From Nemophila menziesii (taxonomy: Eukaryota > Streptophyta > Magnoliopsida > Boraginales > Hydrophyllaceae): a DNA stretch of 64,000 nt. A model generated the notes under the pieces. It did no database searches and was not told the DNA's origin. It saw nothing but the letters and a program-made list of their open reading frames with translations. Location of the stretch: NCBI GenBank assembly GCA_029959085.1, contig JARWIR010000005.1, forward strand, positions 374,501-438,500, given 5' to 3'. Of this stretch, positions 34,401 to 45,329 are shown one piece after another; within the stretch, counting starts at the first letter, position 1; every line of letters begins with the position of its first letter. A program made the position numbers and the translations under genes.

Positions 34401-35746
34401 TAAAATGCTCACAAAAAATTAAATTATTCCTTTGGAAAGTTGTGCTAAATCGGGTTGGAACGGTGGAGAATCTTTACGCTAGAAATATTGTTGACTCGAG
34501 GAGTTGCGGTGTTTGTGGAGCTGAAAGGGAGGATCTTTTACATTTATTTTTAAATTGTAAAGTTTCTGTTAAAGTATGGGACTTACTTGGTTTACATGCA
34601 GGGTCAGAAATACTCCTTTTCGGATGCGGCGTGGAAGGGAGACTCGCGTGATGTTGCTGCAGCTGCCATGTGGACTGGACATGCCGCCGTTGAAGACCTG
34701 CTGCACCTGGACGTGGACTTGCAGCATGTGAGAGCTGGACCGTTGCTGGAGCTGGACCGAGAAGACCTGCTGGCGCTGAACCGTGGATGGGAACAGCAGC
34801 ATTCAGCGCATATTGCTGCTACCAACCGAGAACTGTCCAGGGGCCAACCTGGAATTCAAAATGCTTCACTGTTATCACCAAGTGAAGCTACTGGAATTGA
34901 CTTGCGAATTTCTGCAGCAAGGGAGCATTGGATCGAGGCCCACCTGAAATCTAAAGCACAGATTGGAGGCCTTGATTGGCATTAGTTTTTGTGGCAACAT
35001 TGTGGATCATATGGGTAACGCGAAACTCTCTTCTTTACAAAGAACCGGTTAATGTCCCCCATATATTGGAACTCAAGCGCGAAATTTTTTCCTTAGCTAA
35101 GAATTTTTTTCTAGCATGGGGAAAAAGTTTTGACGGGGGTGTAATAAAGGTGGCAAAAAATATAATGGTCAAATGGATCAAGCCTTCCATTGGGTTTAAA
35201 CTGAATGTTGATGGTAGCTTTTTCCCCGCTAATGGGACCGCCGGAATTGGTGGTATATTAAGGGATAGACATGGCTCATGTATTGCTGGATTCATAGGTA
35301 ACTGTGAAGCAGATTCTTCATTCTATTCGGAATTAGTTGCTTTATACTTTGGACTGAAATGAGCTATCAATAAGGGCTTTACCTCGCTAAGTATTGAAAC
35401 GGATTCGGAGGAGCTCCACGCGCTAGTGAAGGGCGGTGGGAGCTCAACTCATTATGAGATGGACTCGAGGAAGTTTCATGCGCTAGTGAAGGGCGGTGGA
35501 AACTTAGGTAGTCACACTGTTTCAATTGTTAATGAATGTTGCGCATTACTAAGGCGCAACCCCTGCCTTGAAGTGAACCATATATTTAGGAAAGCGAATT
35601 TTTACGCGGATAAGTTAGCTAAAATGGGTGCGTCTACGAACACACAACCAATGGACTTTGAAGGGCCTCCTAGTTACCTAAAGAAATTGATTATGAGAGA
35701 TAGAAGCGAGCGAGCAACGCCTAGAGTTGTTTTAGTTTCAGAATAA
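31455..35746 (+). pseudogene. LINE ORF2 (endonuclease, reverse transcriptase, RNase H), broken
   Basis: The apurinic-type endonuclease begins NILVWNCYGAAKPRFRRVL, with IVAGDFNQ near 31890. The reverse transcriptase spans about 32800-33700: SKAPGPDGMS, RPISLINCPVKF, DLAKAYDKI, HRGIRQGDPLSPYIF and the catalytic FADDLILFGE. The zinc-binding motif follows (WKLKCSQKIKLFLWKVVLNR, CGVCGAEREDLLHLFLNC), and then RNase H with its LNVDGSF and AGIGGILRDRHG blocks. In-frame stops occur at about 31788, 32100, 32640, 32925 and 35360. Frameshifts occur near 33113, 34600 and 34976. The GC-rich stretch 34600-34975 between zinc motif and RNase H is unusual for the family, and 35410-35510 holds an internal duplication. 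Confidence 0.9.
35410..35510 (+). repeat. Tandem duplication inside the LINE RNase H region
   Basis: The sequence GCGCTAGTGAAGGGCGGTGG occurs at about 35419 and again at about 35479, with similar flanks (GAGCTCCA versus GAAGTTTCA before it). The segment between gives an extra 20 or so codons relative to a normal RNase H, including HALVKGGG twice. Confidence 0.8.
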
Positions 35747-35973
35747 GAACTTTCTTCTTGTAATAATTTTTTCTTAACGGCTTTAAAGCCTCCGATGTAT
35801 GCAAAAAAAATGATGCATCACATATAAGTAATTCAAAATTGATTCATTCACATACTTGGGCCTCCCACATTTCTACGTTTTGGAGTTGAGTTCAATTATA
35901 TTAAACGAAATATCATTTTTTCCAAAATAATATATTTCATTAATTAGAAAAAGATATACACCTATAATTATTT

Positions 35974-37240
35974 TATGAGATTATTACCTACGGGTCTTGA
36001 AGACACCACCTATTTCCATTCCTAACCCCATTTTCTTTCTCTTCTTAGGAAAGACCTTAAATAAAATCTTACACTATAATCTAAAAAACCAATTATATTA
36101 TTATCCCTTTTTATTTTATTTTTCATATATATACTAAATATTCTATTTCTAAAACCTAAAACGTAAAACCTAAAACCTGCTCTCTCTCCTCTCACTTCAA
36201 TACCAACTCACGAAAACCGCCTCACACTTTCATTTCCTAATCTCTCATGTCTGCTCGATCCAGACAATGAAACCGAGCTCCACCGCATGTGCGAGTTCGT
36301 GAAGGTTTTGTTGGTAAAAAGAGTTTGAGCTTCTCGTTTTCTTCCGTTTAACAAGCTCCGGTCATAATGAAGGTGAAAAAGCTCGAGGCGAAGCATCTCC
36401 AGCAGTCCACCACCACCGCCATTGTTCAAGTTTTTCTGTTAGAGCACTCCGGCGAGATCTTCTTCTCAGCGAAGCTAAGCTCTGTCTTACATGGTTGCCA
36501 GATCTGAGATCGAGCAGTGGAGCCAAGCTCCTCTAGCGTCTTACATGGTCTCAACCTCGATCCACTGAAGCCAAGCAGCCTCTCTCTCTCCTTCTTTGAG
36601 TTACACTTCTACCTGTTGTTTCGTCGCCGTTAATGGAGATGCTGTATTTTCGATGTGCTCGCCGGAGAAGACATAAAAGAAGGAGAAGGAGCTTCGTATG
36701 GTGGTGGATATGGAGATGGAAGCACAATGAGATTGCTGCGGATAGAGTCACGGTGGAAAATAAGGATGGGGTGGAGTCACGTTGAAAAAGAAGGAGAAGG
36801 AGGCTCCTCCTTCTCACGACGGGCTTTTTTTTTGTAACATATTGTCAAACCAGTCAAATAGACCCGGTCAAAGTATATTAAAATGATGTAATACTGTCCT
36901 TTTTTAAAAGTACTGTACTATTTTTCAATAATACTCTGTTTTTTTATTAATACTCATTATTCTTATATAAACTCATCAAATTTTATCGGAGTACTCATCA
37001 AATTTTTCCGATACTCTATGTTTTTCTGGTGGCCGGTGGCAGGTGGTCGGAGTCGAAGGTTGGAGGTAGGTTAGTGGAGAGAGATGAACAGTGACATCAC
37101 TCCTTTTGTCTTTTAGTGTTAGTAAGGGTATTTTAGTATTTGGTCATCCTTGAGGTCAATTAGAAGAATTAAGATTTATTTCATTCCTTATAGAGAATAA
37201 AATCTGTCTCCAAGACCCTATGTCTCATTCACCCAAATTT
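35974..37240. mobile_element. Probable nonautonomous DNA element carrying gene-like sequence
   Basis: The left end has GAGATTATTACCTACGGGTC followed by TTGAAGACACC. The right end, reverse-complemented, reads GAGACATAGGGTCTTGGAGA, so imperfect terminal inverted repeats about 60-100 bp long are likely. Both are followed by an AAATAAAATCTTA-type match. The interior (about 36200-36840) is distinctly less AT-rich and coding-like on both strands but has no recognised domain. A segment homologous to the left end occurs inverted at about 50480-50730. I found no clean target duplication, so the class (Mutator-like or gene-capturing) is inference. Confidence 0.4.
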
Positions 37241-37514
37241 TTAAACTCTCATAAACAAAACGGAAACAAACACCAAAGAGTCAAACCCCAACAACACTTA
37301 TACTATCAATCATTAAGGGTTTAAGTATTCTCTATCCCATCTTGCCAAATTTACACTTTGCAACCTTAAAGTGTGAGTAGAGCATGAGGCGCATTCTATT
37401 CGCAACTTCTATCATTAAATATTATAAATTAGTTTGATATATAATAGTATAACAAAATTATTTAATTTTAAACATATTATTTTATTAAAGAGTAAAGTAA
37501 ACTTAGTATCAAGA

Positions 37515-37670
37515 TCGATAGTTGGTCTAGTGGTTAGACTACTCTACAGAAACCATAAGGTCTTGGGATTAAATCTTATAAAATTACTAAAAAATATTAA
37601 GGTAATAGGGAGGGGGACTTGAACCTGAATCCTAATTAGAGTACTAACATGTTACCATCGAAGCTAGCAA
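37515..37670. repeat. tRNA-like (SINE head) sequences in inverted pair
   Basis: TTGGTCTAGTGGTTAGACTA near 37521 resembles a pol III A-box region. On the opposite strand, AGGTTCAAGTCCCCCTCCC (complement of about 37607-37625) resembles a B-box region. The two similar halves face each other. Neither folds into a full tRNA that I can see. They may be degenerate SINE ends. Confidence 0.35.
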
Positions 37671-37714
37671 ATATATTTGTATATTTAATGAAACACTTGG
37701 TACTTAAGAAAAAA

Positions 37715-37805
37715 TGTATATATATGCCGAATTTTGGGGCCCCAAAGCGGCTCGAGGCATTGTGCAGTTGTCTTGGTTGCCTCTGCTCAGGTCTGACTTT
37801 ACGAT
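37715..37805. mobile_element. Possible hAT-type transposon end
   Basis: The sequence ATTTTGGGGCCCCAAAGCGG near 37732, followed by GCCTCTGCTCAGGTCTGACT near 37780, resembles the GGCC-rich termini of plant hAT elements. No partner end or 8-bp target duplication was found. Confidence 0.3.
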
Positions 37806-38042
37806 TATAAGCAATACGTCTCATCTATATGATCATTTGTTTTCTTTTTACCACATCACCGTGTATTGTAAACCGTGAACTCATGCCACCTTACCCCGTG
37901 CATTTTTTAGTTTTTTAAGCCATCAAATATCTCATTCAATCAGCATTTTGATGTAACGAATATACTTTAGTACATAAACATAGTTATTAACCCATAAAAT
38001 AAGAAGTACTAAAATTATAAAAATGGTCTCTCTTGTAATATA

Positions 38043-38282
38043 CTTTCTCCGTCCAATGTTTGTTATACTTTTTTTTTTTACACAGATTAAGAAAAATAAT
38101 TAATCCCTATTATTTTTACTCAACTACCCTCAACCAACTAAGTAAATGGTTTAATGATGATAACCTTTTGAATATTAAATAAAGATGAATTTGGTAGAAG
38201 ATGTAAAAAAGTTTTTTATTATCTTAAATTGACAATCTTTTATACAAATCTAAATGTGACAAACACTGAAAGACGGAGGGAA
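38043..38282. mobile_element. Stowaway MITE (Tc1/mariner type), 240 bp
   Basis: The left end CTTTCTCCGTCCAATGTTTG and the right end, reverse-complemented TTCCCTCCGTCTTTCAGTGT, match the CTCCCTCCGT terminal repeat of Stowaway elements. TA dinucleotides flank both ends (38041-38042 and 38283-38284). There is no coding capacity. Confidence 0.85.
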
Positions 38283-38284
38283 TA

Positions 38285-39336
38285 CATTTTAAGAAATTCA
38301 CCTTTATATTCCGAAGTAATTGAAAAAAAGAATAAATAGCGATTAGAGTATGAAAAATGGTTTAGATCCCCATATAATATATGGACATGTGATTTAAATA
38401 TAATGTTAGGCATTCCTGGTGAATTCCCTATCCATCATTACGGATGAGATCTGTCCTTGGGATGTATTTCTAGATTTTGACTTTATCTATTTTACTACTA
38501 TTTTTTTTTTGTCAATTACAGAAACTCACACGAATTTTATACAACTCAAAATGTAAGGTATATATACTTCATTCTTTTAGAATTGATCCATGCATGCATG
38601 CCTTTTCATAGTCATCGCTAGTCTTGCTAGCATGTGAGACATTAAGTAGAGATCCAACCCCATCTTCGATCTCCAGCTTCTATATTTCCATTGGTCGCAA
38701 CATCATCATATATAATTTAATGAAGATCCATTCTTGGCTGCGTTGTTTTCGCTCACATTACTCGTCTATTTGTTTGCTCTCACCACCGACGAATCCACAT
38801 CTAAAAATTAAAATCGTAAAAGATAAGTAAGACACAAAAGCAAATATATAATTTGTATATTGATTTCTTAATCCATATCGTATATCATATTTGAATCAAT
38901 ATATTATATCTATATGACCAAATCAATCTAACCTTTCGATATTATTTAACTTTAACAAAAAAAAAAAAGAGGAAGTTTTCAAAAATGTGAAATTGATCTA
39001 ACTTTTCTATATTGTTGCAATGTGTTTTTATTTTCACGTATATATTTACATTTTATTAAGAAATGCTGTACAAAAAAAAGTCAATGGATCTAATATAATT
39101 TAGTTGCTTAAAATGAGTTATGAATTAATATAAAAAGCTTGAGCATTTAAGAGCATGCATGAATTGCGGCGTAAGAGCTTAGATTTCTTCTTGGCACTCG
39201 GCTATTCCATGTTAGTATGCCATCACTGAACATATATATATATATACATACATAGATGTTATTATGTACTTGCTCTTCATCACCTTAATTCACCTCCTCA
39301 CTTCAAACTCATCTATCATTTTTTTTTTTAGTTAAA
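38285..39336. other. Upstream region of the second SKS gene
   Basis: AT-rich. A TATATATATATATACATACA stretch at about 39234-39253 lies about 90 bp before the ATG and may include the TATA box. A small ORF at 38624-38830 is unrecognised. Confidence 0.4.
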
Positions 39337-41542
39337 ATGAAGCCAACCATCTTCCTCTATTTTTCTATAGGAATATTGGCTTCGTTGAGTGCTTTCTACG
39401 TCAAGGCCGAAGACCCTTACCAATATTTTACATGGGAATTTACATACGGAACTATTGCCCCTCTTGGTGTCAATCAAAGGGTAGGTGATCACAAGTTATT
39501 GTGAATGTTTGTGAAGTTTTACATTTAAAGTTCATATATATCATCATTTTTGGACAATTAATGTTGCAGGGTATTCTTATCAACGGGCAATTCCCAGGTC
39601 CTACCGTTAATGTTGTTACTAATGACAACGTTTGGGTCACTGTCATAAATAAATTAGACGAACCATTCCTCCTCACATGGTTAGTTTATGCCTTTATGGT
39701 AATATGTAGAGTACAGAGTATGAGAAAAATATTGTTGTAAATTTTACTCAACTTGTTTTGTTATTGGAAATATAGGAACGGTGTCAAACAAAGAAAAACT
39801 TCGTGGCAAGATGGAGTATTAGGAACAAATTGTCCGATTCCTCCAAACACAAACTGGACATATAAGATGCAAATGAAAGATCAAATTGGAACTTATCAAT
39901 ACTTCCCTTCAACATTAATGCACAGAGCTGTAGGTGGGTTTGGAGGGTTTAATATCTTGGCTAGGTCCGTCATACCAGTTCCATATCCAATTCCCACCCA
40001 AGAGTTCACTTTACTCGTTAGCGATTGGTGGAATAAAGATCACAAGGTTCGTCTTATATACTATTCTTTTTGTCTCTTAAATTAATGCTTTATTATATCT
40101 GTCAACTAGTAATAAGTATCAATTTTGACCTTTTAAAGGTATTACAACAAGGGTTGGACTCAGGGAAACCTTTCCCTTCTCCGTGTGGTCTTCTCATTAA
40201 TGGTTTACCCAACTCTACTGTTTTTACTGGCAAAAAAGGTATACGCCAGTAACAAAAGGGTAAACGATTCCATAAATATATTAGTCATTAATTAACAATG
40301 AACTATTTTGCTTATGTTTCAGGACAAACCTATATGTTTAGGGTGTCAAATGTTGGCCTAACAACTTCAATAAACTTTAGGATACAAGGTCATCTATTAA
40401 CTTTGGTGGAAGTTGAAGGATCTCATACAATGCAAGATGTTTACGAATCACTTGACATTCACGTTGGTCAATCCTCATCATTTTTAGTAACATTAAGTAC
40501 AACAATAAAGGATTATTATATTGTGGCTTCGTCTCGCTTTATAAAACCTGTCCTTACATCAACCGCTGTCCTTCGCTATGAAGGTTCGACAACTCCTGCT
40601 GCTAAACCATTGCCAATTGGTCCTACTTACCAGCTTCACTGGTCGATGAAACAAGCAAGAACCATAAGGTAAGATTTCTCTTTATTTTGTGTTAATTTGT
40701 CCTAACTTTAATTTATTATGTTATGTCTTGATAAGATGGAATTTGACGGCGAATGCTGCAAGGCCGAATCCTCAGGGATCATTCCATTACGGGGATATAA
40801 ATGTAACAAGAACACTTGTCCTTAGCAACTCGGCTGCTAAAATAAATGGCATTCCAAGATACGCCATCAATAAAATTTCCTACATTGACCCTACTACCCC
40901 ACTCAAAGTGGCTGATTATTTCAATATCCCCGGAGTTTTCACCATGAATTTAACCAAGGACACTTCTCCTGCTGGTCCCGAAGTTCTTGGGACCTCTGTT
41001 TATGACATCAGTCTTCACGATTATGTTGAAATTATTTTCCAGAACAATGAGAATACTACTCAGTCTTACCATATGGATGGATCTGATTTCTGGCCTGTTG
41101 GGTACGTTTAATTTTCTTGGTGAAATAAATATAGTATACGCCTTCAATAGCTAACAAATTATCCACCAATTTTCAGATTTGGCGCTGGCATCTGGAACCC
41201 TAAATTACGGGATAGAAAGTACAACCGGGTTGATGCTAGTACTAGATACACCATTCAGGTAATTATCTGACAGACCTGAATATAAAAATTTAAAAATGTG
41301 CCCGTGACTATAGAGCCAAATAACTCTTTAATATTATATGGCAGGTCTATCCAAATTCATGGACGGCAATATTTGCATCCTTAGACAACAAGGGGATGTG
41401 GAACTTGAGATCAGCAAATTGGCCAAGAAGATATCTGGGACAACAATTGTATCTCAGAGTGTGGAATAATGAACAAAGTTATTACACTGAGTATGATATC
41501 CCAGCAAATGCAATACTATGTGGAAAGGCTAAGCAAGCATAG
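39337..41542 (+). CDS. SKU5-similar (SKS) multicopper-oxidase-like protein, 538 aa, eight exons
   Basis: Exons are 39337-39480, 39570-39679, 39776-40046, 40139-40238, 40323-40668, 40736-41101, 41177-41258 and 41345-41542 (1617 nt). A signal peptide (MKPTIFLYFSIGILASLSAF..., cut near VKA/EDPYQYF) precedes three cupredoxin-like domains with GILINGQFPGP, SWQDGVLGTNCPIPPNTNW and WNLTANAARPNPQGSFHYGD. Copper-ligand histidines are missing here too (SYHMDGSDFW where oxidases have HLHGH). It ends CGKAKQA without the extra tail of the first copy. Intron positions and phases are those of the 26425 gene, so the two are tandem duplicates, later separated by the LINE and other insertions. Role as inferred for SKS/NTP303-type secreted wall proteins; no regulatory motif stands out. 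Confidence 0.93.
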
Positions 41543-41862
41543 GATTAGGAGTAGTCATTGACTTAATAATGTACCTTTTCTTCTTTATTTTTAAGTTGTA
41601 ATCTTTTTTATTTTTTTCTGGTCAGTCACGAGGGTGTGACTGTTAAGTGTTAATGATGAACGTGCCTAAGAATATAGTATTAAACTATTGATGAAAATGG
41701 AAAGAAATAATAAATTGAAAGCTTCAACTCAATTCCTTCAATTTAGTAATAAATCCCATTTGTAGATTCTTATCTTTTACTTTGATAGAGTTATTAATCA
41801 AATCCAATTTAGGCTATGTGATAGATTATTATCTTGAGTTATTAATCAAATATCCCATAAAA

Positions 41863-41990
41863 ATCCAATACTATGTGGAAAGGGTATCCATACAGAGGAG
41901 GAGCCATTGAGTAAAATATTACCCTTTATAAGTTATAATTCGTCTTCAATTTTCATATCTAGTTAGTCACGAGGCTGCAATTGTCAATAA
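41863..41990 (+). pseudogene. 3'-end remnant of a third SKS gene
   Basis: The segment repeats the last codons of the SKS gene (CCAATACTATGTGGAAAGG against GCAATACTATGTGGAAAGGC at 41508). It also repeats part of the 3' untranslated region, including TTATAAGTTATAATT and AGTTAGTCACGAGG against GGTCAGTCACGAGG at 41619. No upstream SKS exons accompany it. It is a leftover of a further tandem copy or a small duplication of the gene end. Confidence 0.7.
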
Positions 41991-42118
41991 TCACATGTAG
42001 AATCAACTTGTCCTTATACTGTTCCAATTTTATTAAATGTATACATATATAATACAAGTGCGCCATAGTTACATAGCAAGTACAAAAAAACTGAAACACC
42101 GATTGAAATTCACAGGTT

Positions 42119-43871
42119 TCACAGTTCAATTGGAATAGCTCGCAATGGGTGAGCCATTTGCAAAGTAATACCACCTTTCTCCTCCAAGTTTAATTCTTCA
42201 AGTGCGATATCACCTTCAAGCTTCCAATCAAACGAATTTATTAACGACCCCAACATTAGTGTAACCATCTTTACTGCCAATGGCAAACCTGGGCATATTC
42301 TTCTTCCAGAACCAAAAGGAAGTAACTCAAAATCATGTCCGCGAAGATCTAAATCTGATTCTTGAAACCTCTCGGGTTTGAACACTAACGGATCCTCCCA
42401 TGAACTCGGATCACGCCCAAGTGCCCATATATTTACCATCACTTGAGAATCTTTGGGTATCGTATACCCACATACCTCAACATCTTGTCCTGGTTTGCGA
42501 GGAAATAAGAACGGACCAGGTGGGTGAATTCTTAGAGTTTCTTTTACAATACATTGCAAATAAGGTAAACGCGGCACATCTGTTTCTTCTATCGGTTTAC
42601 CTTTGCCTACGACTAACTCTAACTCTGATTTTGCTTTTTTCATGATCTCTCCATTCTTCATTAACTCTGCCATTGCCCATTCAGTTGTGCCTGTACTAGT
42701 ATCCGTTCCAGCAATAAACATATCCTACATATATAAACTAGTCATTTAACTCTGAAAGCATATAACAATAAACAATATAATCATTATTTCAAGAATTCAA
42801 TGCTATTACATGACCCACTCAATTATTTTAAATATTTGACTGAACCCTCTCCCTCCTTCCATATATCAATCAATCATATAAAAGTGTTTTGAAAGAGATG
42901 CACTTACCGTTAATTCTAACAAAAAATGGATGGAGGGGGTGTTTGGGTGGTGTAATTGCATTCAGCCCTTAATTTAATCACAAGATCAGAAGACTAACCA
43001 GGCATGTATGCTTAATGTGATTGTTATCGATTTCATTTGGGTGTTCTTCACAGTAGTTAAAAAACACATCCAGTATATCATTATTGCTAGAACCATTTAA
43101 TCTCCTTTCCTCCAGACGATCCTTAAACAAGCCATCGAAAATCCCTAAAATCGTACTAAAATAACCCGACATACGATTCCTTACCCCTTGAGGATCAAAC
43201 ATACGAAGCACAGGGAAGAAATCCACCACATTTGGCTTAGCCGGTTCAAGCATAAGATTCCAAACAGCATCTCGAAATTCTTTAGCAGACTCTGAATAAT
43301 AATCAGCTACGTCCTTGGAGAAGATGGTGTTTGACAACATATTCAACGTGGTACTGAAAACCGCTTGTGCTATCTCCACTGGTGCACCAGTTTCACTAAT
43401 CTTTCTGCAATACGCAATGAGATCTAGAACCTTGGAAAATCTCAGGTGCTGATTAGCTTCAAGCCTGTTGTTTGTGAAGATGTTCAAGGTCATAATTTTT
43501 CTGAGGGTCCTCCATTCAGGATTTGTAGGCATCCAAACGACAGAGTATTTGTAATGATTAGAGGCGTGTAATGCATCTGGGATTTGTTTAGCTGCAGAGA
43601 AGGCTAAATCTTGTTTCTGCAAAATTTCTTTAGCTACGGTTGGTGATGATACGATGATGGTGGTTATGCTGCCGAGTTTAAGGGTCATAATTGGGCCGTA
43701 AGTTTGAGAAAGGCTGGTTAAAGTTGTATGGAATTGACCACCAAGTATATGTAAGTTTCCGATGACCGGTAAGGGAACTGGCCCTGGTGGAAGTTTAGTT
43801 TTCTTTCTTAATAACAGAGTAAAAGCAACAACAAAACCAAGCACAATAGTAATCACTGGTAGGTAATCCAT
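42119..43871 (-). CDS. Cytochrome P450, CYP76-type, 492 aa, two exons
   Basis: Exons on the minus strand are 43871-42999 and 42724-42119, with a phase-0 intron of 274 bp at the usual A-type P450 position. The protein starts MDYLPVITIVLGFVVAFTLL (ER membrane anchor) followed by the proline hinge LPPGPVPLPVIGN. The second exon carries the I-helix AGTDTS oxygen-activation motif, KETLR (ExxR), the PERF motif FKPERF and the haem-binding loop FGSGRRICPG with its Cys ligand. All catalytic landmarks are intact and the length is normal. Sequence style matches CYP76 enzymes, many of which hydroxylate monoterpenols or other specialised metabolites; the substrate cannot be read from sequence. It is convergent with the SKS genes, and no biosynthetic cluster is apparent. 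Confidence 0.93.
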
Positions 43872-45320
43872 AAGATCTTAGAGTACTATGAGATTTTTGA
43901 GGTATTCGATATCTAGAATAGTAGTAGTTCAAAAGGAGAATGATTTGTTAGCCTCAAGAATGAAGCCACCAGAAATCTTTTATTGAGGAGAAAGGTATGC
44001 TTGAATGTAAATTTGTTTTTGTTAATTCTACTATAAGACAAAAAATGCACTATACTCTTTAGGTTCTTATCTTAATATTTTTCTATTTACGAATACAATG
44101 CATGCATAATAGCAAATTGACATAACTATCAAAGATTATTATAATGTTATAATGTCATTAAAAAAATTCTAAATACTTGACAGGAGAGTATTAATATAAT
44201 TATTTTTAATAGATAATTCATTTTTAAAGAAAAAACTAAAAGGAACTATATACCTTAGCTCAACATGGGGCCGTCATTATTATATAGTAATGTAGTTGTT
44301 GATAGTTCCTCCTTATTGACCAAAAGAAAAGGGAAGACAATTTCCTCCTTTCCCAGCGATTCGATATAGAAGTTTTGGTTGATGAAAATGAAAAGCAGAT
44401 CAATGGATTAGATTCCTAACTAAAACAATAATAATATTTGTTATCCTTTTTTATTTATCCTTATATCATTCTTTTATATATTATTTTATGTGTCATTCAA
44501 CAAAGAAGAGAGAAAAAAGTAATTAAAAAAAAAATTAATTAGTGTTTAAAATCTCCACATAAAAAGTGTTTAAATTTAGAATCAATTACTCAAAAAAGTC
44601 TTGAGAAAAAAAACGTAATTTTTTTTTGTTTTGAAATGGAAAGTTTAGGAAAATTATTTATGAATCAAAAACTAAAATGAATTAAGGACAAATATATGAG
44701 GTTGCACCACTAAACTGCCACCATTAATTGTATTTGGACTAGACTGTTGGTGTCCCGGCCAATTTTTATCACCGTTCTTTGGCCGTTTGGAGATAAGGTT
44801 CATGATAGTCGCTAAACACTTTTCAAAACTGGTCACTTTTTGACTGTCCGAGACACTATTAACGATACTCAGTGTGTTGTGTGCATAATGTGTTAGGAAC
44901 TCATTACTCAGTGTGTCATGTGTAGTATAATGCAAAGTATGTCGTGTTCAAGTTAATGATCACCCTGCATCGTTCAAGTTAGTGCTCATTGTGTATCTTT
45001 TACTTAAGTTTTCACTTAACATGTTTTATAACCAATCAAAGTGCTTTAGATATGATGTGCTCAGTGTAACAATAGCTTAACGTTCATTTTAATAATTAAA
45101 CTTAAAATTAATTAACTATAAACACAAACAAAATAAAATCTAAAATTATTATATTTCATTTATTCATTACAATACATGAATATATGAGATAAAAAGATAG
45201 AAGCTGAAAAAACAAAAAAAAAATGAAAATAGAAAAAGGGAAAAACCAAAGTAAAATTGGAATAAATCAAAACTTGATTGGTAAAGGTTTGACAAATGAA
45301 ATTTGAAGAATAAGAGTTAA
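43872..45320. other. Upstream region of the P450 gene and AT-rich spacer
   Basis: No gene is recognised. Several partly similar TCAGTGTGT-type motifs occur at about 44868-45070 without forming a regular array. An 87-codon minus frame at 44672-44935 has no domain. Confidence 0.4.
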
Positions 45321-45329
45321 TCGTTTAAT

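Larger units (their letters stand above)
29228..35806 (+). mobile_element. Full-length but dead LINE (non-LTR retrotransposon), 6.58 kb
   Basis: Identical 15-bp direct repeats AAAATGATGCATCAC flank the element (29213-29227 and 35807-35821). The 3' end carries CTTAACGGCTTTAAAGCCTC and a short poly-A. Inside are ORF1 (29322-31417) and ORF2 (31455-35746), in the order gag-like, endonuclease, reverse transcriptase, zinc-binding, RNase H. The element is inserted between two tandem SKS genes and in the same orientation. Its GC content is higher than that of the surroundings. It is full length, but stops and frameshifts in both ORFs make it non-autonomous. Confidence 0.93.

Noticed and set aside
37434..37622. 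tRNA gene near 37520
   Set aside because: Only A-box and B-box resemblance; no complete cloverleaf could be drawn, so it is listed as SINE-like.
44868..45070. TCAGTGTGT-like repeats as a tandem array or telomere-like tract
   Set aside because: Spacing and sequence are irregular; they are not telomeric repeats.
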